A model generated the notes under the pieces. That model was not told the origin of the DNA. It did not search any database and saw nothing but the letters and a program-made list of their open reading frames with translations. A program made the position numbers and the translations under genes. A stretch of DNA of 29,727 nt from a virus: positions 1 through 29,727 of IMG/VR virus record IMGVR_UViG_3300009164_000248. One strand, given 5' to 3'. Positions 22,051-29,255 of this stretch are shown piece after piece (within the stretch, counting starts at the first letter, position 1; every line of letters begins with the position of its first letter).

Positions 22051-24345
22051 ATGGCAAATCAATTAGCCTCATATAATTTTCCAGACACATATTCTACCCT
22101 AGTCAGCGACTTCGTTGGCACGGTAAAATATGTTGCTAGCACAGGAAGTAATTCAAATGATGGAAGTTCAGTATCAACTCCATATTTGACTATTGATTAT
22201 GCATACAGTCAGACAAGTGCTACCGCAAACGTGATGTTTGTTGTGCTGCAAGGCACATATACAATGACGGCTTTATCTGTATCAGGTAGCAATTCAGGTG
22301 TATTACGAGATGGTGGAAATAAAAGAGTTTTTGTTTGTTGTCCAGGTAGAACAATCATTCAATGGACTGCCAGTACGGCTGACCGTGATTGCTCGATGGC
22401 ACAATTTACTAATGCCGGTAGTGCGGTTTATGGTGCCATTCTAAAAAGAAATAATAACGGCAGAACAACAAGTTACACAGTAGCATATTTCAGAAGTTAT
22501 GATGGTGCATTAAAAGGTAACTTCTATAATTGTGTATTCTCAGAAACAAACGCAAATAATGCTTGGACTTACCAATACGACAACTATGGTGCGGCAAACT
22601 TTGCAATAAGAAACTGTACATTTTATAACGGCGCCGCAGCCGGAGCTAGTTATAGCGGTGGCACCGGCGCTTTAACAATTGATTCTGTCTTTAATACCAC
22701 ATGTGCGACTGTTGGGACAGAAACCAGCGTTTTAAAATCACAAACAGTTAATGCAACTACGTATGTAACAACAGGTGTATCTACTGCTGGTGTATATTCC
22801 GGTACATATTCATGGAGTGCAACCACAACATTTGACGCAGTTATAGTAACCGGAACAACAGGTTCACCAACTGTAATAAGGTCAGGATCATACACATACT
22901 ATAAATTCGCAAATTCAGGTGGCATAACTTTTGGTAATTCTGGCGCACCTATTGAGGTTCTAACAGTTGCTGGTGGCGGTGGTGGTGTTGGTGCTTATGG
23001 CGGTAATGCTGTCCCTTCAGGTGGTGGAGGTGCAGGTGGTGTAAATTATCATCCGTCATTTTCAATATCTGCGGCCACATATGCAATTACAGTTGGTGCA
23101 GGTGGTGCCAAAGTGGCCACAGCAGGTTCCGCAATAACTGGTGGAACAGGTAGTGATTCTATCTTTGGTGCTAATACTATTATTGCAAAAGGTGGCGGAG
23201 GTGGTGGTTGGTACACAACAGGTGGCACGGGTGGTTCTGGCGGTGGCGGTGGTTACAATGGTGCTGCTGGTGGTAGCACTAATCAATCCAGTTCCGGTGT
23301 AAACCCAGCAGGCAGTATATATTATGGAACTGCTGGTGGCACAGGTGCTACCATCAGTACAGGTTCTGGTGGCGGTGGCGGTGCAGGTGGCGCAGGTATT
23401 GCGGCATCAGGTACATCAGGAAGTGCTGGCGGTGTTGGTGCAAGTAACAATTCAACATTATTGGCGGTAGTAAGTGCTGGTGAATTATCAGGCGGAGTAA
23501 GATACATTGCTGGCGGTGGTGGCGGTGGTGGTTCATATGCTAATGGTGGAACTGGTGGCGCTGGCGGCCTAGGTGGCGGTGGTATAGGTGGATACAATGG
23601 CGCTAACGCTGGTGCAGGTGTTGTTAATACAGGTGGCGGTGGTGGTGGTTCACCAAACACATACTTGGGTGGTGATGGTGGTTCTGGTATTGTTATTCTT
23701 AAAGTTTATACTGGTATACCAACAGACCCCGGATTATATTTGAGTGATTCATCTGGTAGTATCAACTCAGGCAATTCAATAACAGCTACACTAAGAACAT
23801 CCGGTATTGCAAATAGTGTAACAGTTCCTTACACCATTAGTGGTGTAACGTCTGCACAAATTAATGGTGGTTCATTGACTGGTAATTTTACAATAACCAG
23901 TAATACCGGCACACTAACAATAAACACCAATCCAAATATTGTTTCGGCCAATTTGGTTATTTCTGCAAATGGATATACAACAAATACCTTAATATCATAC
24001 GCTGTATCAATAATTACAGAAACTATATTGATTGGGACTACATCAAATACGGCCAACTATACTAATCCAATTGCAGGACAAATGAATGTGATTCAAAGTC
24101 TTGTTACTTCAAACATAGTTTCTGATGCAAATATATACACAGTTTCTGGCCAGATGAATATCAATCAAAGTGTAGTCACCTCAAATATAGTTTCTGATGC
24201 AAATCTGTTATTGGTAGCTACCAATGGTATGCAAAACGCCGCAAGCAAATCATATACGACAATGACAAACAGTTTTAATGGCAGAATAGACTCTGATATT
24301 ATCAAAGTCTTCGGAGAAATCGCACAAAGAGAATATTGGATGTAA
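22051..24345 (+). CDS. Giant mosaic virion protein: beta-helix, Gly-rich and Ig-like domains
   Basis: 764 residues, paralogue of the 1192-aa protein. Residues ~24-260 resemble a beta-helix of the DUF1565 type (KYVASTGSNSNDGSSVSTPY, LQGTYTMTAL, AVYGAILKRNNNGRTTSYTV, IRNCTFYNG, VNATTYVTTGVSTAGVYSGT). A short module at ~268-292 (GSPTVIRSGSYTYYKFANSG) precedes a Gly-rich domain, ~298-552, ending GSGIVILKVY. An Ig-like repeat (YTISGVTSAQINGGSLTGNF) follows at ~560-655. The last ~110 contain a short repeat (VTSNIVSDAN twice) and a probably helical end (FNGRIDSDIIKVFGEIAQRE). It has no LamG domain, unlike the 1192-aa paralogue, so the tip domains have been exchanged while the N-terminal attachment and helix are kept. 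Probable adhesin or glycan-acting spike; catalysis unproven. Confidence 0.75.
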   Translation: MANQLASYNFPDTYSTLVSDFVGTVKYVASTGSNSNDGSSVSTPYLTIDYAYSQTSATANVMFVVLQGTYTMTALSVSGSNSGVLRDGGNKRVFVCCPGRTIIQWTASTADRDCSMAQFTNAGSAVYGAILKRNNNGRTTSYTVAYFRSYDGALKGNFYNCVFSETNANNAWTYQYDNYGAANFAIRNCTFYNGAAAGASYSGGTGALTIDSVFNTTCATVGTETSVLKSQTVNATTYVTTGVSTAGVYSGTYSWSATTTFDAVIVTGTTGSPTVIRSGSYTYYKFANSGGITFGNSGAPIEVLTVAGGGGGVGAYGGNAVPSGGGGAGGVNYHPSFSISAATYAITVGAGGAKVATAGSAITGGTGSDSIFGANTIIAKGGGGGGWYTTGGTGGSGGGGGYNGAAGGSTNQSSSGVNPAGSIYYGTAGGTGATISTGSGGGGGAGGAGIAASGTSGSAGGVGASNNSTLLAVVSAGELSGGVRYIAGGGGGGGSYANGGTGGAGGLGGGGIGGYNGANAGAGVVNTGGGGGGSPNTYLGGDGGSGIVILKVYTGIPTDPGLYLSDSSGSINSGNSITATLRTSGIANSVTVPYTISGVTSAQINGGSLTGNFTITSNTGTLTINTNPNIVSANLVISANGYTTNTLISYAVSIITETILIGTTSNTANYTNPIAGQMNVIQSLVTSNIVSDANIYTVSGQMNINQSVVTSNIVSDANLLLVATNGMQNAASKSYTTMTNSFNGRIDSDIIKVFGEIAQREYWM

Positions 24346-24364
24346 TTTGGGTGGAAACCTGAAG

Positions 24365-24372
24365 CATAAATA
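24365..24372 (+). promoter_or_regulatory. Late-promoter-like octamer CATAAATA before gene 13
   Basis: Same octamer as at 3900, ending 18 bp before the ATG of gene 13 and followed by TTATA and an AGGGGGA ribosome site (24380-24386). It separates the adhesin array from the neck/terminase operon and probably starts late transcription of genes 13-17. Confidence 0.6.
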
Positions 24373-24390
24373 TCCTTATAGGGGGATATA

Positions 24391-25167
24391 ATGGCAAAAA
24401 CTATCACAACAAGAACGGCATTCAAAGATTATTGCCTGCGTAGACTAGGGTTTCCAGTAATCGAAATCAACGTTGATGACGACCAGGTAGAAGACCGTAT
24501 TGATGATGCACTTCAATATTGGCAAGACTATCATTTTGATGGTCTGCAAAAAGTCTATTACATAAAAAAAATAGACCAAACAGATATCAACAATAGATAC
24601 TTGAACATTTCTCAGGCCAAAGATTCATCAAACAACGTACTACAAATTGCTGGTATCACCAGAATATTTCCCGTTTCTGATTCACAATCACAGGTCAATA
24701 TGTTTGACTTGAGATACCAACTACGTCTGAATGAGTTGTATGACTTCACCTCTGCATCCTACATCAACTACACCATGACACTACAACATCTGCGTATGTT
24801 GGAACAACTGTTCTCTGGTGAAGTTCCTATTAGGTTCCAAAGACACATGCAAAGACTATACATTGACTGGGGTTGGGGCCACGGAGAAGCACCAGTTGGT
24901 ACAACTGTTATTGCCGAATGTTATGCAGTGATTGATCCTGATGTGTACACACAGGCATGGAATGACCGTTGGTTAAAAGAATATGCAACAGCACTTATCA
25001 AACGTTCTTGGGGTAACAACCTTAAAAAGTTCGAAGGCATTCAATTGCCAGGTGGCGTCAAGTTAAATGGTGACAAAATCTATAGTGAAGCCAAAGAAGA
25101 AATTGATGCACTACACGCAGAAATTGGCGACAAGTACGGTGCACCACTAGAAATGTTCATGAACTAA
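24391..25167 (+). CDS. gp13: Neck protein gp13 (head completion)
   Basis: 258 residues, somewhat shorter than T4 gp13 (309). The N-terminal FKDYCLRRLGFPVIEINVDD, followed by QVEDRIDDALQYWQDYHFDG, is the recognisable start of T4-like neck proteins, and the C-terminal half contains RFQRHMQRLYIDWGWGHGEA and YAVIDPDVYTQAWNDRWLKE. In T4, gp13 and gp14 close the portal vertex after packaging and form the docking site for the completed tail. The gene opens the neck operon after a late-promoter-like octamer, with a strong ribosome site, and is followed after 1 bp by gene 14. Identification is firm by sequence pattern and by the 13-14-15-16-17 order. Confidence 0.92.
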   Translation: MAKTITTRTAFKDYCLRRLGFPVIEINVDDDQVEDRIDDALQYWQDYHFDGLQKVYYIKKIDQTDINNRYLNISQAKDSSNNVLQIAGITRIFPVSDSQSQVNMFDLRYQLRLNELYDFTSASYINYTMTLQHLRMLEQLFSGEVPIRFQRHMQRLYIDWGWGHGEAPVGTTVIAECYAVIDPDVYTQAWNDRWLKEYATALIKRSWGNNLKKFEGIQLPGGVKLNGDKIYSEAKEEIDALHAEIGDKYGAPLEMFMN

Positions 25168-25168
25168 T

Positions 25169-26050
25169 ATGGCAACCTCGGTTTATTTCAATAACTATAA
25201 CTCTCTTGCTGAGCAAAGGGTAGTTGAAGACTTGATTGTTGAGTCAATCAAGATTATGGGTTTTGATGCCTACTATTTACCTATTGAAAATGAAACCGAT
25301 AGAGACATTTTATACGGTGAAGATCCAATTAAAAGATTCAGTGCGGCCTTTCCAATTGAATTCTACCTGTCAAGTTCTATGGAATATGGTGGTGAAAAAG
25401 AATTCTTTTCTAAATTTGGCCTTGAAATTAAGAACACTGTCAACATCATATTATCAAAACGTTCTTTCTCTCAACGTGTACCGCAAGATATATTCACAAG
25501 ACCAAGAGAAGGTGATTTGATTTATGTACCGTTCTTAAATGGTACTGGTGAGTTGTTTGAAATTAAATTTACAAACCAAACAAAAGACTTCTTCATGTTG
25601 GGACGTAAGATACCATTCTTCTATGAATTGGAACTAGAGAAATTCAAGTACTCACAAGAAGTTATCGACACTGGTGTGGAAGACATTGATGATGTAATGA
25701 TTCAATCAAGTTACACACTAGACTTGACTACTGGTACTGGTACTGGAACATATGAAGCTAGAGAAGTTGTATTTCAGTCTACAGATAATACACAAGCAAA
25801 TGCATGGGTTGTGGCTTTAGTACAAGAATGGATCAAACCAGATGACTCACTAAAGGTCACAAATATTGCAGGCGAATTCCGTGACAACGTTGCAATCATT
25901 GGTGCAACAAGTAATGCAAGATACTATTTGGCATCTTATGATCCATTAAAAGATAGTACAAAAAATGAAAGTTATGACAATTCTTACTTCTTTGATACTG
26001 CCAATAATATTATTGACTTCACCGAAACCAATCCGTTTGGAAAAATTTAA
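25169..26050 (+). CDS. gp14: Neck protein gp14 (head completion)
   Basis: 293 residues, slightly longer than T4 gp14 (256). Features typical of the family are the acidic N-terminal half (NNYNSLAEQRVVEDLIVESI, DAYYLPIENETDRDILYGED), the segment SFSQRVPQDIFTRPREGDLI, and FMLGRKIPFFYELELEKFKY. With gp13 it builds the neck ring that seals DNA in the head and joins it to the tail. The stop overlaps the start of gene 15 by one base (TTTAATG), suggesting coupled translation. A TGTGTG repeat-like segment (LTTGTGTGTYE, ~190-200) makes a flexible loop. Nothing suggests degradation. Confidence 0.9.
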   Translation: MATSVYFNNYNSLAEQRVVEDLIVESIKIMGFDAYYLPIENETDRDILYGEDPIKRFSAAFPIEFYLSSSMEYGGEKEFFSKFGLEIKNTVNIILSKRSFSQRVPQDIFTRPREGDLIYVPFLNGTGELFEIKFTNQTKDFFMLGRKIPFFYELELEKFKYSQEVIDTGVEDIDDVMIQSSYTLDLTTGTGTGTYEAREVVFQSTDNTQANAWVVALVQEWIKPDDSLKVTNIAGEFRDNVAIIGATSNARYYLASYDPLKDSTKNESYDNSYFFDTANNIIDFTETNPFGKI

Positions 26051-27066
26051 TGTCAACATATAATCGTGTCATAAGAAAACTGGTTGTAGGATTTGGTAAT
26101 CTATTTGATAGCATTACTTTGTATAGATTTAAACCAGACAATACCGAATCAGAAAGATTTATTGTTCCTATTGCGTATGCAAGTAAAGAACGTTATGTCA
26201 TGCGCCTTGAGGAAGATTTAAACCTAGATAAAAAAGTTCAATTGACTTTACCACGTATGTCATTTGAGATGGCCGGATTATCATACGATTCAAGTAGAAA
26301 ACAAAACACAAACATTAAAAACTTTTCGGGAACTCCACCCACAGGAATACTTTCGCAATACAATCCAGTACCATACAATTTTGATTTTAATCTTTACATC
26401 TATGTACGTAACATAGAAGATGGTACACAAATCATTGAACACATTTTACCATTCTTCACACCAGATTATACGATTAAATTAAACCTTATTCCTGAGATGG
26501 GAATTATCAAAGAAGTTCCTGTTATTTTAAACTCCACACAACATGAAATTACTTATGAGGGTGGTAGAGATAATGAAACTAGAATGATTGTTTGGACATT
26601 AAACTTTACAGTCAAAGGTTTTATATTCGGTAAGGTTACAGAGACTAGTGTTATCAATCGTGCCTTTGTTTCTGTATACAACCTAGTGTCACAAGAAGAA
26701 GTAATTGAATTTTACATGAACTTAGATTCCGGTTACGGAACATATAAAGTGGGTGAAAAAGTATATCAAGGTTACACCTCAGATGATGCAACAGCAACAG
26801 GCATGGTTGTTCAATTTACAGATAATGTATTGAGACTAAAAGAACTAACAGGAAACTTCGTGTCAGACAAACCTATATACGGAATTAACACATTGGCAAA
26901 TTATAACTTTACATCATACAACTTGAACCCATTGAAATTCGTTGAAGTCGATTCGATTGGTAGAGTTAGTACAGATATTGACTATATGTCAGTTGATAAA
27001 GAAGACGCTAAGGCTGATAACACATTGGCTGAAGTTACTACAATCAATAAAGCTGCAAATCAGTAA
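26050..27066 (+). CDS. gp15: Tail sheath terminator / proximal tail protein gp15
   Basis: 338 residues; T4 gp15 has 272, so this version has extra length, mainly C-terminal. N-terminal YNRVIRKLVVGFGNLFDSIT, the segment KERYVMRLEEDLNLDKKVQL and PRMSFEMAGLSYDSSRKQNT are characteristic of the family. PYNFDFNLYIYVRNIEDGTQIIEHILPFF and TPDYTIKLNLIPEMG (cited in parts) also match T4-like gp15. The protein caps the tail tube and stabilises the sheath at the head-proximal end, where it meets gp13/gp14. The C-terminal ~110 residues (VYQGYTSDDATATGMVVQFT) resemble a small domain found in other phage structural proteins and may be an added surface domain. Confidence 0.9.
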   Translation: MSTYNRVIRKLVVGFGNLFDSITLYRFKPDNTESERFIVPIAYASKERYVMRLEEDLNLDKKVQLTLPRMSFEMAGLSYDSSRKQNTNIKNFSGTPPTGILSQYNPVPYNFDFNLYIYVRNIEDGTQIIEHILPFFTPDYTIKLNLIPEMGIIKEVPVILNSTQHEITYEGGRDNETRMIVWTLNFTVKGFIFGKVTETSVINRAFVSVYNLVSQEEVIEFYMNLDSGYGTYKVGEKVYQGYTSDDATATGMVVQFTDNVLRLKELTGNFVSDKPIYGINTLANYNFTSYNLNPLKFVEVDSIGRVSTDIDYMSVDKEDAKADNTLAEVTTINKAANQ

Positions 27067-27084
27067 ACAAAACGAGAGAAATAA

Positions 27085-28827
27085 ATGGCTAAACAAACTA
27101 TCAATATTGGTATTAGAGCAAATGATGGCAAAGGCGATTCATTAAGAACGGCTTTTACTAAAACAAATAACAACTTTACTGAGTTGTATACTACAGTTGC
27201 TTTGCGTTCCAATACATCAAATACGTATTATGAAACCAACCAAGAGTTGGCACAAAATGCTTTCAACAAAGCAAACACTGCTTCGTTGGGTGATATTTTA
27301 TTTGATAAAACCACAATGTATAGTAATACAAAGGTTGAAATTGCTACAGACCCAAATGAACGTAGAGCTTGGGGTATGTTGTTTGGCCAAATAGATACAC
27401 AAGCCAACAATGCATATGGCCACAGTGTTGCATTTGATTCTGCAAATAATATTGTAGTATCAATGACAACACAGAATGAAGTTACTGGTTTACCACAGGC
27501 AACAGTTATTAAATTTGATCCATATGGTTCAATATATTGGAGAAAATCTGTTCCTGCGGCCAACGTGAGTGGAACACTAGTAGCAAGTTATGGTGACTCT
27601 GTAACAGTTGACGGAAATAACAACATATACCTATTGACAAACATTCCTTCCGACAGGTCAACCCGTGTTACAAAATTCAATTATCTTGGACAAAATGTTT
27701 GGAACACTTTAGTTACGGATTCAATTGGTTCTAAAGATATATGTGTTGATGATGAAGATTTTCCTTATTATACTGGTGAACACAACTTAATTACAGGCCT
27801 CGATATTACAGGCGAATTGTATTTTACATTTTACAATGCAGGCACTGCGGCAAACGCATCAGTTATTATTGCTTTACCTAATCGTGGTGGTTTGTTAGTT
27901 GGCTCAGCAAACGGCCAAGTCCATAAGTTTGATACAGAAGGTGTTTACATTAGAACAAGTAATGTTAACAAATATGGAAACACAATCATTGGGCTAAGTT
28001 ACGATTCTTCAAACAATTGGTATGCTGCAACGAATACAAACATCTATATGTTTAGAGCAAACAACCAATTGGTTTGGGAAAAAGAAATAACTGGTGTAAC
28101 ATCACCAAAAATTAATTGGATTAAGTATAGTAATAATTATCTATATGTAAACGGAACAACCACAGACCCTAACAGTAAAACTGGATTCATTAATTACAAG
28201 GTGCTTGCATCTAATGGTTATCTTGCTTGGGCAAATTCACTTCAGGTTCCAGGTGCAGGTCAAAGTATTAGACTTGGTCATAGACAGATGGATGTGAAAG
28301 GTGATTTTCTTGTTGGTACTGGATATGCGTATCCAAATGGCAGTACAAAAGCAATTGCAATTACCTATGAATTACCAATAGACGGAACTTTACCTGGTCT
28401 GTATGCATATTCAAGTTCAACCAAATGGGGCGACTTTACATATGTGAAAGTACCATCTGCAGCAACCACAACAAGTACAACAGTTGGTAGTGGAAACACA
28501 ACAGTAACGCTTGCTATCAATACAACATATTCATATACAATGAATGCTGTTACTTATCAAAATCCTAGTCCAGAAAATGAACAAACAGTTGATTATTTTA
28601 ATGAACAATGGGAATTTACAAGCAACGGAACAATTGTTATACCTTCTTCAGGTTCAAGCAATGTAGCTTTGGATCTAAGTGGAAAATCTTTTGCGAATGT
28701 TGCAAGTATTCAATTCGCAAACAATACAATTCAAGTTGGTGCTTCTGTACCTTTGGCTAATCTAAAGGTACTGGTTGCAGCATCATCTGACTTCAATGAC
28801 TTTAAGAGTAGAATCGCAGCATTATAA
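27085..28827 (+). CDS. Propeller-like structural protein inserted between genes 15 and 16
   Basis: 580 residues. The N-terminus INIGIRANDGKGDSLRTAFT, followed by KTNNNFTELY, is a short domain known from virion proteins of T4-like environmental phages. A few heptads follow (LAQNAFNKANTAS), linking it to the fibre shafts upstream. Residues ~95-450 contain repeated strand patterns such as VIKFDPYGSIYWRKS, VTKFNYLGQNVWNTL, VHKFDTEGVYIRTS and MFRANNQLVWEKEI, typical of PQQ/NHL-like beta-propellers. The C-terminal ~130 residues are Ser/Thr-rich, ending ASSDFNDFKSRIAAL. T4 has no gene here between 15 and 16. Its place in the neck operon suggests a head- or neck-attached decoration or whisker-like fibre; no direct evidence for the site of attachment. 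Confidence 0.68.
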   Translation: MAKQTINIGIRANDGKGDSLRTAFTKTNNNFTELYTTVALRSNTSNTYYETNQELAQNAFNKANTASLGDILFDKTTMYSNTKVEIATDPNERRAWGMLFGQIDTQANNAYGHSVAFDSANNIVVSMTTQNEVTGLPQATVIKFDPYGSIYWRKSVPAANVSGTLVASYGDSVTVDGNNNIYLLTNIPSDRSTRVTKFNYLGQNVWNTLVTDSIGSKDICVDDEDFPYYTGEHNLITGLDITGELYFTFYNAGTAANASVIIALPNRGGLLVGSANGQVHKFDTEGVYIRTSNVNKYGNTIIGLSYDSSNNWYAATNTNIYMFRANNQLVWEKEITGVTSPKINWIKYSNNYLYVNGTTTDPNSKTGFINYKVLASNGYLAWANSLQVPGAGQSIRLGHRQMDVKGDFLVGTGYAYPNGSTKAIAITYELPIDGTLPGLYAYSSSTKWGDFTYVKVPSAATTTSTTVGSGNTTVTLAINTTYSYTMNAVTYQNPSPENEQTVDYFNEQWEFTSNGTIVIPSSGSSNVALDLSGKSFANVASIQFANNTIQVGASVPLANLKVLVAASSDFNDFKSRIAAL

Positions 28828-28841
28828 ACTAAGTTAAAAAT

Positions 28842-29255
28842 ATGAATACATTTGACAAAAACATGGAAAAATTATTTGATGTAACACCGGTAGAACAAGA
28901 AGTAAAACCTCTGTTACCGGTAGTTACTAAGACTGAAGAAGGTCCAGATTTAAAAACAGATTTACAAGATGCCTATGAACAAACAAAGGACAATCTACAA
29001 GAGTTGATTGATAATGGCAAAGATGCAATGGAAGAACTACGAAACATTGCATCTGCGGGACAACATCCACGGGCATTTGAGGTCTATGCAACACTACTAA
29101 AGAATGTTGTTGATGCGAACAAAGAACTTCTGGCGGTACAAAAACAAATGCGTACAATGGATGGTAAACAAAAAGAAGGTGATACCAAAATTGATAAAGC
29201 CATTTTCGTTGGTTCAACCGCTGAATTAAATAAACTTTTAAAAAGTAAAGAATGA
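28842..29255 (+). CDS. gp16: Terminase small subunit gp16
   Basis: 137 residues; T4 gp16 has 164. The central part (DLQDAYEQTKDNLQELIDNG, KDAMEELRNIASAGQHPRAF, EVYATLLKNVVDANKELLAV) is highly helical and is the oligomerisation region recognisable in T4-like small terminases. gp16 forms a ring that recognises concatemeric DNA and regulates the gp17 motor. N-terminal ~35 residues are acidic and probably flexible; the C-terminal ~25 are Lys-rich. The stop overlaps the gp17 start by four bases (ATGA at 29252-29255), consistent with coupled synthesis of the two terminase subunits. Confidence 0.88.
   Translation: MNTFDKNMEKLFDVTPVEQEVKPLLPVVTKTEEGPDLKTDLQDAYEQTKDNLQELIDNGKDAMEELRNIASAGQHPRAFEVYATLLKNVVDANKELLAVQKQMRTMDGKQKEGDTKIDKAIFVGSTAELNKLLKSKE

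Noticed and set aside
24346-24364. Terminator between the 764-aa gene and gene 13
   Set aside because: Only a 3-bp stem (GGT/ACC) can be drawn and no U-run follows.
28927-29217. Minus-strand frame opposite gene 16
   Set aside because: Gene 16 on the + strand matches the T4-like small terminase in sequence and place; the antisense frame has no recognisable features.
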